Origin: Eutreptiella sp. 'Long Island Sound 2002'
Lineage: Eukaryota; Euglenozoa; Euglenophyceae; Eutreptiales; Eutreptiaceae
DNA: 64,000 nucleotides
Reading direction: 5' to 3'
NCBI GenBank assembly: GCA_964036045.1
Contig: OZ038378.1
Coordinates: forward strand, 44,976,639 to 45,040,638
Shown here: in pieces, positions 43,261 through 55,059 of the stretch
How the letters are laid out: each line of letters starts with the position of its first letter
Position numbering within the stretch: the first letter of the stretch is position 1
Translations under genes and position numbers: made by a program
The notes under the pieces: generated by a model
Told to the model about the DNA's origin: nothing
What the model saw: only the letters and a program-made list of their open reading frames with translations
The model's database searches: none

Positions 43261-43999
43261 TCGGTGCTAGGTGTGTGGGGCCGGCACTGTATGTTTGTAC
43301 TGTGCGCCGCCCGCCCGCCGCGGGGGAGAAAAGCCATGACAAGTGGTCGGACCGCTGTAAAACATTTTTTCCCCTGTCGGTGCCCTGCTCCCTGCCCCGC
43401 CCTGGCAGTGTTGCATGCACAATCCATTATCCGGTATTTCGTGGTGCTCCGTAGCCGTACTTCCAGTTTCGCTTGTGCCACTCATATGTACACCCCCCGT
43501 CGGTGGCAAGGCCCCGCCGGTCCCCCTCGGTGTGTCCCTGTGCTCCCCATGGGAGCCCCAGGGTGTTGTCCCAGCTCGGTGGTGCTGGGCTCGTGCTCGT
43601 GCCTGTCTGTCTGCCGTGCGCCTTCTCATGTCGTGCGTTGTGGGTCATTCAGGTGGCGTGTCTGTGTCATGTTGCTGGGTGTGGTGGCTAGGATGGTTAG
43701 GGTGGTTCGGCTTGTGCTGTGATGTCGGGACGCTCCGTCCGACGTGGCGGGTTGGGCTCGGCGTAACACACCCGTGCCTGTTGGCAGGGGGGTCGGCGCG
43801 GCCCCGTGTGGTGAGCTTGTGGCCCCCCGCATGCCCCGGGTAGGGCTGTGGAGGACAGGAGTACCGGGCAGTGTTGCAGCCTCCTTCCCTCTCATGGACG
43901 CTGTTAACTGTCTGCGGGGAGTGTGCCCCCCGTACCATTCGCAGGGGTTATACGTGTCGTAACCTTGCGCGTCCCAGGCGCTCAACTCCCCGGAGGAGG
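43261..43999 (-). other. GC-rich segment shared with B copy 2 (about 35900-36600)
   Basis: Homology includes CCATGGGAGCCCCAGGG-type and TTGCATGCACAATCC blocks in inverted orientation. Frames are compositional. Confidence 0.5.
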
Positions 44000-45140
44000 T
44001 GCTCGCTGGTCCCCGCGGTGCACTTATCTCCGGATGCTCGCCCTGGACGGTAATACTCTGGCCGGTGGTTCGTTAACATTCTTGTGGTTATCGGCCCGGC
44101 CGCGGGTTCCGCGTATTTGGCCGGGCCCTTTGCCCGGCCCCTTGTGGATCCGGCTCGCGGGAGAGGAGGCTGAGGCAGGAGGGTGGGTCCGGGCGTGGCG
44201 CCGCCCCGTTCCCTGCTGCAAGTGGGTCGCGGGATCCAAGAAGCGTGGCCCTCCCCCGGGGCGGTTGTAGGAGGAAGTCGTGGGGTTTCCGTGCGTGCTT
44301 GACACCACGAGTTGCAAAGGCCGGCCTCCACTGTCCGGGCATCCGTTGCATGTGTCGGGCAGGTGGACGTCCGTCTCGTCGGTTTGTCGGACCGTCAGGT
44401 GTTGCTGGGGTGTGTTGCGCGGCTGTGTGCCACTGGATCGTCGCGGTAGGACCTGTGGCCAGGCGCGGCTCAGGGTCCCGGGGGGGCGTCCCATGCGTGG
44501 CACCGGGGCGCCGTGGAGGTTACTGAAGTTTGCGTGCACAAGGGCTGGGCGTGCCGCCCGGGTCTCCGCCTCAGTGCGGACGGCGGGTTGCTGTCAATTG
44601 TTCAGCGCCAGCGCCCGGATCCGGTGGCGTGCGCTGTTCGACAACACCCCCGTGGTCATTGGTTCGGCCGCGGGCTCCGCGTGTTTGGCTGGCTCTCTTG
44701 CCCGGCCCCTCGCGGCCTCGTTACGTGGGAGAGGAGGGTCAGCTGGGATGGCGGCCCCGGGTGTGGCGCTGCCCCCTTTCCTTGTTGCAGGCGGGTCGCT
44801 GGGGTCCGGGAAGTGAGGCCCTAGTCCGGGGGACGTGGGAAGAGGTCGCTGGGGTCGTATTTGTGTCCGACATTGTGGGCTGCTAAGGCTAGCCTCCACT
44901 CCTTGGGTGTCCGTCGTGCGTGCCGGGCAGGTGGACGCCGTCCCCGCTGGTGTGTCTGGTCGACGGGTGGTGCCGTAGCATGTTGCGCGGCCGCGCGTTG
45001 CTGGGTTGTACGAGGGGTCTTGTTGGGCGAGGTCTGCCCGGCCGGGGTCGTTGTGGTTCGTGGCCGACCCCGCTGCTGCTGGCGTGACGGTCATTGTCCG
45101 GTCCTCTGGCGGGAGGAGGCGCTCCCGGGTCCGCCACGCC
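44000..45140 (-). repeat. Two diverged copies of a segment overlapping the end of the Ulp1-like frame
   Basis: The minus strand near 45400-44830 and again near 44650-44000 carries the same landmarks: a RIRALAL-coding block, GAGGC(G)GAGACCCGGGCGGC, and a CGGCCAA...ATGACCAC block. This is a tandem duplication, and B copy 2 contains one such copy. Confidence 0.5.
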
Positions 45141-46221
45141 GTCTCTTCCCTGCGCGTGGCCGGTGTGGGACTCGTGCCGTGCGCGTGCGGCCGTGCATCG
45201 TCGCTGCAGGTCCTGTGGTCGGCCGCGGGTCAGGGCCCTGGGGGGTTACCCACACGTCGTACAAGGGCGCTGCGGAAGGCACTGAAGATTTCGTGCACCA
45301 GGGCCGCGTGTGCCGCCCGGGCCTCCGTCTCAGTGCGGATGGCTGGCTGCAGCTGCCCGCCCAGCGCCAGTGCCCGGATCTGGTGGATCGCGAAGACGGG
45401 GCACAGGTTGGGCTCAGTGGGCGTTTCTCCGTCGGTTCCGGGATGGCCTCCATCTGCTGCCGGCCGTCGAGGTAGAATCCGCACGCCGCTGACCACGCCC
45501 TGGTGTGCGGCCAGCCGCGCCGCGCCCACCGCCAGAGGCAGTAGAGGGCGTTGCCTGGGTGCCAGGTGCCTGCCGTCCCCGACACAATGGCCGTCAGGGG
45601 GTCCGGGGGTTGGTCTGGGAGCAGGGGGGTAGGGTTGTCCGGCAGGTCCGTGGTCGCCCAGAGCATGGAGTCGACGGCCTCCAGGCTCCAATGGTTGTCC
45701 TGCGGCAGTGGGATGATCCGCACCTGGTAGTAGTGGCCATTCTCCAACACGATCATGGCGATGGTACTGGGGTCACGTTCGCGCGGCGGGGGCGCTGCGC
45801 GCGCCGTCTCCGGGTAGTGCGCCGTCAGGTTCCTGAGGTTGTGCCCCCTGCTACGGCCGGTCCCGCTTTACCATGCTTCCAGGCCCTCGTGCGGTGGAAT
45901 ACGGAGGTTGTCGGGTCTCAGAGGTGGGGCGGCGCGCTCCCGGCCTCCGCCGGTGGGTGCGGGCCTGGGGTCTGTCGGCAGCGCTATGAGCGTGTGTACC
46001 CAGCCCAGGTGTGGGACCAACACGCCCCCTTGGGCCGGTTGGTGGGTGTTGTACCACCAGATCCACGCTTCAATGAGGTCGTCAGAGACCTGTGTCCCGG
46101 GGATGACGAGCGCCTGGAGCTGTCGCACAAAGATTTGGGTTGTCGGGGCATGTGGCAGGGGGACTACGGCGAAGAGCCGGTTCGGGTCGACGTTACGGAG
46201 GTGTTCCCGGAGGGTGGCCAC
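45091..46221 (-). pseudogene. Ulp1/C48-like cysteine peptidase region of LINE ORF1
   Basis: The frame from 46221 reads LREHLRNVDPNRLFAVVPLP, then SDDLIEAWIWWYNTHQPAQG, HLGWVHTLIA, and after one in-frame TAA (about 45866) IAMIVLENGHYYQVRIIP, NHWSLEAVDSM and GNALYCLWRWARRGW. In Ulp1/SENP peptidases, a (N/D)D-x-x-I-x-x-W segment precedes a His strand, an Asp in (Y/V)DSM-like sequence and a later Cys. The order W...H(GHYYQV)...D(VDSM)...C(LYCLW) fits, but the Cys assignment is uncertain. The frame then shifts (FAIHQIRALALGG). I recall such domains inside LINE ORFs of dinoflagellates. Substrate unknown. Confidence 0.45.
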
Positions 46222-47242
46222 CAGCTCGCTCGAGGGCCTGGAAGCGTGGATATTGTAGAGCGCCCTCAGTTACGCTTTGTCGAAGGGACCCGTGCCCCGT
46301 TGCTGTGGCGGTCGGGGAAGCGGGGGGGGCATGGCCACCCGGTCTTGGTCCAGTGCCGCGTCAGCCGGGGAGGGGTGCCGTGAGGTGGCACCCGGGTGTC
46401 CCCCGGGCACGTACTCCGTGGGGGGTTCCCGTTGCCGGGGGTATCGAGCAGGGCGTGGCGGTGGGCAGTGGGCCAGCGGGCTCCTGGGGGCTGGAGGTCT
46501 CTGTCATCTCTGTGTCCGCCCTTGGTCCGCTCGCGTCGTGTCCCGGCTGCCGCCATGTGCCCTCCGTGGCCTGGCGGCTTCTGGACAGCGGGGAGGGCTG
46601 CCCCCCCGCCCCTTGCGTAGGGCTGGGGTCGGGCGCGGGCTCCCTTGGTCGCGTGTCCGTGGCGTGTGGTCTTCTCGGTAGCGGATCGGCCGCTGACCCC
46701 TGGGAGGGAGGCGGCGGATGAGCTGGACGTTTCGCCTGCCGTCTGGCGAGGGTCTGCTTTAAGCACTGCTTGCCGCTCGCGCTCGGCCGGCGTGAGAATG
46801 GTGGGGATGTGCGTCCGCTCGGTGCGGGGCCTCTTGGAACGGCGTCTGGGGTCGGAGGTCGATGATGTTTGCCCATAGTGGGGGTCGCGGGGGCCCCCCT
46901 GGTCCCTGTCCATATCCTCATTGAAGACGACTCATCGCGCTGCGGGGGGCGGCGTGCGGCTGCGGCGACGGGATCGGCCAGGGTGCCTCGTGTCTTGGCG
47001 CTGCTCCGGCATGTCGCCTTGCACCCTCGAGGCGTGGGGACTGCCCGGGCTCCTCCATGGGGCGAACGGCCGCAGGGGGCTGCTGTATTTGCCAGAGGGG
47101 GAACCCCTACCGGGTGGTGGACCCCGTGGGTGTTCGGGTGAGTTTCGGTGCGCCGCCCGCCTGGGGGGCTCAGGGACGTCTTGGGACCGCGGCCGCCGGT
47201 GGCCTGAGGCGTGTCCCTGGTAGCCAGGTGATCCAGGGGGTT
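46222..47242 (-). pseudogene. Linker region of LINE ORF1
   Basis: GC-rich, with low-complexity frames (Pro/Thr/Arg). One 46266-46913 frame has ERERQAVLKADPRQ. It joins ORF1 to the peptidase region but is shifted several times. Confidence 0.35.
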
Positions 47243-50140
47243 TCAGATATTATGGTCCTGCATGGCCGTGCGGATGCGCAGGGCGGCGCGCTGGTGCCAC
47301 CGCCAGTGCAGTCCGTTCATTTCATCCGGGCTGTAGGCTCCCATATGCGCCATGAGCCGGGTGGCCACATAGCGCCATTGGCCGGGGTGTTCCATGGTGG
47401 CGGGGGCCGTGTGCCCTATCCGATGACCAAACGTGACGTCTGCCATGGTGCATGTTCCCTCCGCGAGGTGGCGGGACCGCGAAGAAAGTACCCATCGTAT
47501 GCGGACCGCCAGTTCGAGCTGCTCCCCTGTGACAAGCCTGGGGATCCCGAAGCCTAGGTCTTGGGTCGCTTCTTGCTCCGCTTGTTCGCTGGGGTGGCTG
47601 GCGTCACCCTTCAAGCGTGCACAGTCCAGGTGTCCTCGCCCCCAGGGCGGGGCGGCCCCTGGCGGTGGGGTGACAGGCTCACTCGCGGTGTTGGTGGCCG
47701 CTTCCACGCGCGTGCCCTCACCTGCGGCGTTGCGCTGGTCCGTAGTCCGGTCATCCGCGCCGCTCGCGGTCGCCTGCCCCTCGCCCGTAGTGGCAATCTG
47801 CCCCAGGGTGGTGTAGTCGCGCTGGAGGTGCGCTTGTCGTGGCACCATGAGGGGCGTATCATCCGCCTGGTTGCGTTGCGGCTCTGGGTGGAAGTGTGGC
47901 GTCTCCGGTGCTGGGACCGCCTGGGGGTCATCCCTGCAGGAGTCCATGAAGGCATCGAAGGAGTCGTCGTCGCGGTTGTGCGCGCTGGGTGACGTTCCTC
48001 CTTCGTCCGCGCGCTGGGGCGTGTCTGGCGTGGTTTCCCAGGCCTCTGACCCCGCGCTGGTTTCGGGTGGATCTCGTTGCAGCGCCTCCCCTGGGTTGCT
48101 CGCGCCTGAGCGGGTCGCCAGGTTCGCCCGGGGGGCAGCGCCCGCGTGATCCGCGGCCGAGTGCCGGTGGGGGCCGTCCGCACACCTGGTGTCCGGAGCT
48201 GGCCCCTCGGGTTCCGCGTCAGGCTGGCCATCTGCCAATGCCTCGTCGCCTCCGTGTGCCGTTTCATTCGTCAGGTCGGCACTCCGCACTGATGGCTGGT
48301 CCGTTCCCCCGCCAGGTTCCCCCATTGGTGCTGGTGTCGGCATTCGTTGCGGGGGTCTCTGCAGTCCTTCCGCACCCACCGCGGGCGCGTCGCGCTGCGG
48401 TTGGGTCGGCGGTGTAGGCAGTTTGGCGCCATCGTCCGCCGGTGGCGGTGCCCCCCGGGCGTGGCCTCCCGCCACGGGTGGCGGCTCGGGTAGGCTCCCC
48501 GGGTCCGCGGGCTGCGGGGCGTCCGCCGGGGCGGCGGTGCGTGGCGGATCTGGGCCGGGGCCCGGGCCGGGGGCCAGGCGGCCGGGAGATGACGGTTCTG
48601 CCGGCCGTGCCGGCGGTCCGGTTGGTGGGGCGTGGTGCCGCTGGGGCACCGGCCCGCCGTGTGTTGTGGCCGGTAGGTCCTCCGTGCCGGACGTTGCCGA
48701 AGCCTGGGGGGTTAGGCCCCCGGTGGGGCCGTGGGTGTGGGGGTGCCCGGCGTCGGATGGCCGGGCGGCGGTGGCGTCAGTCGGGGTAGCGGTGTGTGTC
48801 CGTGTGGGGAGGTTGTCGGTCGGCGTGTACGTTGGGTCCGCTGCCTGCAGGTCAGGTGTGCCATGGTGCGGGCGGGGTTCCGGGTGGGCCTGTGTTGCTG
48901 CCGCTTGGCTGGCTGCCGGCCGTGGGCCGTGCGCAGGCGCGACGGGTGGTGCTAGGGGTTGCGGGCTCCCTGTGGGGCTCGGGGCCGGTACCCTGTGCGG
49001 GTGTGCGGTGCCGGGGGGCTGCCCGGGCTGGGTACCCACCGCCCCCGTATTCGTGGGGCTGGGTAGGGCTCCGCTCCTGGCAGGGGATGCTCGGTGTCCC
49101 CGGGTCCCTGTGGCCGCGTGGTGTTGTGTTGGTTGTCATTGCGCAGCCCGTTTGGATGCACGCTCTTGTCGGGGGCTCTGTACTGTGCTGGCCCTACATG
49201 GTGCCGGATCGCCTGTAGTCCGCATGGCGTCGGCGGCGTTTTGTTGGTGTGGTTCGGCGGCGGGTGTGGGGGGGGCGGAGGTGGATGGGTTGGGGGATGT
49301 GGAGGACGTGGCGGCCGACGTTCGGGCCCGTACATCTGTGGCCCTAGTCGCTGTCGTGGCGCGGGATCGGGGCAGGGGGGTGGTGATGGTTGCGGTGTTT
49401 CTCCGGGGGGAGTAGGATGAGCCGTCGAGCCGGGTACCTCTGGCCATCATCCTGGCCACCGCTGCGATGCCGTATGTGCCCAGTCGGGTTGGCGGGATGT
49501 GCGGCTGCAGGGTGCGCTGTATCAGCGATTCAAGGCTGCGTGGAGGGGGGATGCCCCTCCACGTGGGGTAGGCCGCCATCAGCCTCTTGGTCGCCCCCGG
49601 GGTCATGGCCCCGCCGCGGTGGAAGAAGTCCCCCCACTCGGCGCCATGGGCGCCGCGGGCGATGCCCATCGCCCATTCCGCGTCCCCCACCAGCCAGCCG
49701 AAGGCGATGCGGAGGCGGGTTGGTGAGGGTGACGACGATGTTGCGGTAGTTGTTTTGGTTCTTGGGGCTGACCTAGCCCCAACTGTACGGCAGGTTGCCA
49801 ATGGGGGGCAGGCTGCCCGGTGGCGCGTCGTTGTAGTCTTCGTGGTCGGCAAAGTAAACCGTGGGGTCCGCGTCCGGGTCTTGCAGCGCCCAGGTTGGTG
49901 CGCGCCAGGGGGGGCGGGGGGGGAGGTGTCGCTGGGTCCTCGTCGGTGAGGACGTCCAACCACTCGACGTCGGGGCTGTCCTCCCTCGCGCTGTCGTTCC
50001 AGACGTTTTGCGGGATCAGAGTCTGCAGCGTCTGGAGTGTGAGGTCTTCGTCTTGCGTTTCGCGCGGCGGCGGAGCCGTGCAGAGTCGGTGCGGTCGCCG
50101 GCAGAGTGGGCACGACCACAGGTTCGCGATGCATCATCAT
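47243..50140 (-). pseudogene. LINE ORF1-like protein (family B copy 3)
   Basis: The N-terminal end near 50140 has, in one frame, LWSCPLCRRPHRLC (C-x2-C-x4-H-x2-C zinc motif) and WNDSAREDSPDVEWLDV. A shift at a C run near 49900 leads to DADPTVYFADHEDYND and GSLPPIGNLPYSWG. A further shift gives FGWLVGDAEWAMGIARG, GGAMTPGATKRL, AYPTWRGIPPPRSLESLIQR and GIAAVARMMARGTRLDGSSY. The frame then stays open to 47243 apart from a TGA at about 49133: a long Pro/Gly/Thr-rich region, and finally WRYVATRLMAHMG, EMNGLHWRWHQRAALR. The first frame has no ATG, so the copy is 5'-truncated. ORF1 proteins of LINEs bind RNA; here that is inferred. Confidence 0.6.
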
Positions 50141-50150
50141 TTGGCCATGA

Positions 50151-50430
50151 GAATCTGAGCCAATTTTGCACTATCCAACTAGTAAATATGTGAAAATGTG
50201 AAATGTTGCATTTGTTTTTCCCGGATAGTCATCCTCTGTGTATGGTATATGCTGGAGCTATTTTTTGGACAATTTCTGTGGTGAAAACAACAACGAAAGG
50301 AGAAATGATGGGCAATGCACCATTAAAGCACCATTAAAAGTAGAACAAAGTTTCTTTTGGGTAGATTTTAGAGGCATTCAGATAGATTGTGTGGATTTGG
50401 GAAAAGTCGGTCATTAAATTACTAGGTGTG
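50151..50430. other. AT-rich spacer between two elements
   Basis: No gene. The minus strand just before the ORF1 region contains TTGGCTCAG. Confidence 0.4.
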
Positions 50431-50692
50431 CACGGGCTGCAGAACCAGTGCAGCTGCTCCGTGCCGCCGCAGCCGAGGTCATGCCCGCGAAGGGGGTTGC
50501 CGTCGTCGTCCCTTCACCTCCATGCAGACCCCGCATGGGTTCCCCGGCCGTGGATGCAGGGCTTCACCTTCGGGCATCCTGAGGAGAGGTGTCGTTCGCA
50601 GGACGATCGGGCCACAACAGGGGAGGGGGCGCGCGCGCTCCGGGCGGGGCTACGGTAGGTGCCTGGCTTTTGCCGCGGGCCCGTGCGTGTGG

Positions 50693-53368
50693 CTAGTCGC
50701 TAGGTTGCGCATGTTGGTAGTGGATGAGGAGATTATAGTACGTGCGGCGGTCGTGGGATGTTTGTTGTGCTTCCTGTGTGTATACTTGGACGCGGTGCTG
50801 TAGCTGTGCGTCCGCCCTTTTGACCGCGGTGAGCTGCATGTGACGTATTGTGGCCCTGGGTTCTGGGGCGCGGTCGGTGACGACCCTGTAAAGCTGGAGT
50901 GGCACCGCTTCTCTGAGCACTGCCTCCTTGATTTCCGGCTGCCGCATCAGGCGTCAAACCTCATTTGCCGGTGGCGTGGCCGGGCCCCATCTGGCGTGTT
51001 GCGTGATGGTGTTCTCCGGTGCCCACGTGGCCAGGTGGTTGTCCCCTTGGGCTAATGGGCAGCGTTTGAAGTGTTCCCATGTTTCTGGCTGTTGGAGATG
51101 GCAGGAGCACATGGTGTATTCCGGGGGTATGTCTATACCTCGCCGGGCATACCAGCGTGCCACCCTGTCTAGAAGGGGTAGCTGCTCGAGCAAGAGCTGG
51201 GCACGTTGTGTCTGCAGGTGCACCGGTATTAGGGATGGGTCAAGAGCCGAGAAGTACAATGCGGTGCGCATTTCGTGTTGGAGACGGCTCAAAAGGGCGC
51301 TGTCGGCTTGACTGCGCCGAATGTGCGCCATGGTGCGGATGGGTTGTGGATTGTGGTATGCCCCCCCTGTGTCGTTATAGATGCGATTGTCTGGCACCGA
51401 GGCTGGTGGTTCTCCGGGGCGTGGGATGGGTGGCAGGTGCTGGAGGTGTGCGTGCATGTGGTCTCGTAGCGGTGGGTCCTCGCCGTCCGGCATGTGCTCT
51501 GCAAGCTGGTTGTGGGCGTGCAGGTCTATGTGTCCGTTGCCCAGGCTATACCGATGAGATTCTTGTTTGACGAGATGCAGGACGACGTGTTTCGGGAGGC
51601 GCCCCCGGGCTGTCCAGAGGTGTAGGGCCTGGGTGCCCAGGTTAGAGTCAGTTGCCTTGTGCAGGGGTTGCCGCGCCAGCCTGCGGACGATTTGGAAGTC
51701 CACCGCTGCGTCCACTACTAACCACACATGGTGCATCTGGTCAGGCGGCGCTTGATGGGTGTCATTGACGGCGTCCACGACGATTGCCAGCGTCTTTAGT
51801 TCTCCGTGAGAGGAGGCCCCGAAGATGGTAGCCCCCGTGAGGTGGCGTTGGTGCAGTCGGTTTGTCGTGTCCACTTGCAACTCTAAAGCCGCCCCCCCGG
51901 CCGCTGGGGTGAGGCTTGTAGTGCCGGAGGCATCCGCGAAGCTGATCGTGTTGTGGTTGTCCGGGTGCGGTAGGCGGCACGGCATCGTTGGTTGGTAGGC
52001 ATGGATGTGTGCCCCCCGTTCCGTGGTGGCCCACGGCGTGTTGGTGTCCGGTCGGAGTCTCTGGGTAGCATACACCCCCATCCCCTTACAGATGATCTCT
52101 GTTGCCGCCGGGTTCATGCGGACATAGTCGTTGTTCCTTTTATGGCCCTGTGTCAGGTAGCCGTACACGTACTGGAGTAGGTATGCTGTCTGCGGGTGGA
52201 ATGTGGTCCACTCAACCGTCTGCCAGTCCTGTACTTGGGAGCATCGGTGTTTGACCGGGTAGGCTGGGGCCTCCGGCGTGGCGCTGCGGTGTTTGGCTAT
52301 CACCGGGAAGGTGATGGCTGTGTGCTGGGTGTTCCACGTGCCCCTGTGGAATCTCCATTCCGCCTTGGCGCTGGGGTCCCACGCCACTGTGGCCGTGTCA
52401 CCCTCTGCGGCCTGTTCGAAGTGCGTGCGTAGCCACCGGTGCTGTTCCGGGGTAGCGTGGGCCGTTGGCATGGGGTGGTAGCGCGCCAGTAACTGGAGGA
52501 GGGGCCATGGGGTGGCCAGCCCGTGGGGCCCACATCGCCAGCAAGTGGTGGGGCTGCCCGTCACCTTGTCTTGCGATAGTGGCGGCGGACAGAAGGGGCG
52601 CGCCGTGGGTGGCGGTAGCCTCCACAGGTTGCCCCCCGCTTTGCCCGGCCGCAACGTGGTCTTTAGCCCGTTGGGTGCTAGGAGGAGTACCGCTGGTACC
52701 GTGGCGCCGGGTACATATTCGACTTGCTCCGGTGGCCGGTGGTGGGCCTGGTTCCCTTGCCGTGGGCTCGGGGGCAGTGGTCGTTTGTGCGTGTTCCAAA
52801 ACAGGTTGTACGCCTCACGCACTTCCTTATCTGTTGGCTGGGGGTGCCCGGTTTGGGTGGCCGCACTGCGCATGTGGTTCTCCAGGAGTGATTTGTTGGA
52901 CCACTCTGGGTGTTGTAGGAATGGGATGTGGTGTGTGCCCACTCGTTGGAGGGCTTTCATCTGGTTCGGGGTGACCCGTACGAGTTGCAGGGTGGTCCCC
53001 ACCAGGCCCAGAGTGGTGGTGCTACCCGTTTGTCCCCCCCCCACATCGGTGTGAAGGACTGCCAGAGGGCCGGTTTCCCTGCACCGATGGTTCGTCTGGA
53101 TGACGTCGTTGTGGTAGGGCAGTAGGAGTTGTAAGTGGTTCCATATGCGGGTCCCCACCTTGGTGGGGAGACCCCGCTGGTGAAGTATGTATTGGGGGCA
53201 GGTGTTGCGGTGGTACTGGGCCTCCCGCATCGTCAGCGTGAAGACTTCCCGTACCTCCGGCTCGTGATTGTGCATGAGACGATGCCGGGTCGGCCGCAGT
53301 GTGGGCTGTGTACGCCTTGTGGACGAGGTGGTCTGTGTTTTCTCCGCAGTACAATGGCAATGCCGCAC
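50693..53368 (-). pseudogene. LINE-C RNase H, zinc motif and C-terminus
   Basis: The 804-codon frame begins after the second frameshift (true sequence from about 53283, HNHEPEVREV). It carries a conserved connection region (NTCPQYILHQRGLPTKVGTR, LLLPYHNDVIQTNH). The RNase H set follows: ISFADAS (Asp479), SSHGEL (Glu523), WLVVDAAVD (Asp553) and NGHIDLHAHN (His613, Asp615). Near the end is CSCHLQQPETWEHFKRC, a zinc knuckle. An in-frame TGA at about 50954 interrupts it; the same frame continues (RLMRQPEIKEAVLREAVPLQ) to 50693, where the natural end appears to be. RNase H removes template RNA during cDNA synthesis. Confidence 0.75.
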
Positions 53369-54830
53369 GCACCGTTGCAGGCAGTGACGTGGGCCGGTGG
53401 CCGTGGATGGTCCACGCTCGTCGTACTGTGGTGGTGGCCGCTTGTAGCATGTGTTGGGGGTGCGTTAGGTGCAAGGCTTGGAATCCTATAGCTGCGTTCA
53501 GCACGGCTTGTAGGAAGTATGCCAGGGCCTGGATGGAGAGTGCTGTGATGGGTGCTATAACCAGTGTCCTTGTCAGCTGCCGTAACAGGTTTGGCGGTAG
53601 GGTGACCCCGCTTGCGGTGGCCGCTTGCTGGACTCCCAGGTAGGTGGCCGTGTTTAGTGGGTCAATGGGCAGGTCTCTGGGGCGGAGGGGCGGTGGCGGT
53701 GCATTGTGTACCATGGTGGCAGATTTGACGTTGTGTACGAGCAGCTGATTGCCCTCCAGATAGGTGGTGACGACGTGGAGGACTCTGGTGGCTCTGGCGG
53801 GGTCCGGGGTAGTCGGCAGGGGTTGACGCGCGGTGGCGGTCACCACCGCCATGTCGTCCGCAAACGCTAGGAGCGTGGTCCGTAAGAGATATGGTGCCAC
53901 GTCCGGGTACGTGCGTCGGATGTAAAACGCCAGTGGGAGGGTGACGAGTAGGAAGAGGAATGGGCCTCCCGCACCCTCTTGTGGGACCTGGCTGGCGGGG
54001 TGGATCCATGGGGTGGTGCCCACGTCAGTTTTTATGGCGTAAATGCGGGTGGCGAGGTACGCTTGTAGGAAGCCCTGGAAGGGGAGTCCCATGTGATCCC
54101 AGACGTCCCGTAGGAGGCTGTGTGGGGTGTTCGGGAAGGCCCCCTTGACATCAAGGGATGTGATGATGAGGCTGATCGGGTCCCTGTCCACCACGGCGTC
54201 CTGCATAAATATGGCCTCCAACGGTGATCTACCCGGTATGACCCCGGCATGGTGGGCAGTACACCCTGGTACACTGCCGGGACCACCCGTTTGAGGATGA
54301 GCATCCATATGAGTTTGGCCTCCGTGGTGGCGCACGGGATGGGTCTCCAATTGTCGGGGTTCGCCCAGTCGCCTTTCTTATAGAGCGGGTGTACTAGGTT
54401 CGCCCTGTCGGCTGGCACGTCCGTTTTCCCGATGGCGATATCCCACAGGCGCGCGGCTAAGTGTCTCTTCAGGTTCAGTGGTAGTCTACGGTAGAGCTCC
54501 GCCGGGAGTCCGTCCACTCCCGGAGCTTTCCCCGGTTGTAGTTTGTACAACACCTCATCGAGCTCCCGAATGGTGAACGGGGTTCGGTGCATGTCTGGTC
54601 GCTGTCTCCGGTTGTAGAGTTTCGGCAGGTGGGATATCAGTTCATCTGTGTATGCTGACAGTTCGCCATCCTCAGTGTTGTGCTGGCGCAGGAAGCTGTT
54701 GAGGACTTCTTTCAGGACGACCTTGGGATCGTTGGTCACTGTGCCGTCCTGTAGGCGTACCGCCTTGATGCCTCGGTGTGAAGCCGGTCCGTATGGACAC
54801 TCCTCCCGGCTGTCGTTTGATAGTTTTTTC
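53022..54830 (-). pseudogene. LINE-C reverse transcriptase
   Basis: From 54830: GIKAVRLQDGTVTNDPKVVL (typical pre-RT block), GKAPGVDGLPAELYRRLP, LYKKGDWANPDNWRPI and AKLIWMLILKRVVPAVY. At about 54244, in a run of four G, the frame shifts to PGRSPLEAIF, SLDVKGAF (motif A; Asp near 54152), VPQEGAGGPFLFLLVTLP (motif B) and LAFADDMAVV (motif C, FADD, near 53853-53864). YLEGNQLLVHNVKS follows. At about 53283 the frame shifts back. All catalytic Asp residues are kept, so the lesions are only the two compensating frameshifts. The enzyme would copy element RNA at a nicked target. Confidence 0.8.
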
Positions 54831-55005
54831 TGTCATATAAAGCAGATAAAGGTGCGTCGCGTTCGCAGGCGACAGAGCGCAACAAGTTGCGCTGCGCATT
54901 ATGACAGCTCAGCACAGTTTATGAAGAGGCCTTATTTTTACGAATTTTGGGTTGCCATTTTTTTAATTATAAAGTTCTCCAGCTTTGTATATTGCTGTGC
55001 TCGCA
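54831..55005. other. AT-rich stretch between LINE-C and the TIR element
   Basis: No gene; contains GTTCGCAGGCGACAGAGCGC and a T-rich run. Confidence 0.4.
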
Positions 55006-55059
55006 GGTGTTATCATGTGAGCTCCTGTGGAGGACCCTGCAAGGGTCGTAAGATTATTC
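55006..55059 (+). repeat. Left 54-bp terminal inverted repeat
   Basis: Starts GGTGTTATCATGTGAGCTCC and ends TCGTAAGATTATTC. Confidence 0.9.

Larger units (their letters stand above)
41700..50150 (-). mobile_element. Retroposon family B, copy 3 (longest; LINE ORF1-bearing)
   Basis: Minus-strand copy whose tail lies at 41700-41716 and which extends to about 50150, where AT-rich DNA begins. From 5' to 3' it has a decayed ORF1, a Ulp1/C48-like region, two diverged copies of a GC-rich segment, 378-bp repeats and the common 3' module. No reverse transcriptase is present, so it is either internally deleted or a non-autonomous family member. A target duplication was not found. Confidence 0.65.
50431..54830 (-). 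mobile_element. LINE-C: 5'-truncated non-LTR retrotransposon
   Basis: Minus-strand coding order RT, RNase H, CCHC-like zinc motif, C-terminal tail. It starts abruptly near 54830 inside the pre-RT region, with an upstream stop and AT-rich flank. The approximate 3' end is where GC-rich DNA ends near 50431; no clear tail or duplication was found. Confidence 0.7.

Noticed and set aside
41680-50200. Target duplication around family B copy 3
   Set aside because: The sequence left of the tail (CAGATAAACAGAGACAA) was not found near 50150; a partial CAGATAAA at 54843 is too short and does not abut an element end.
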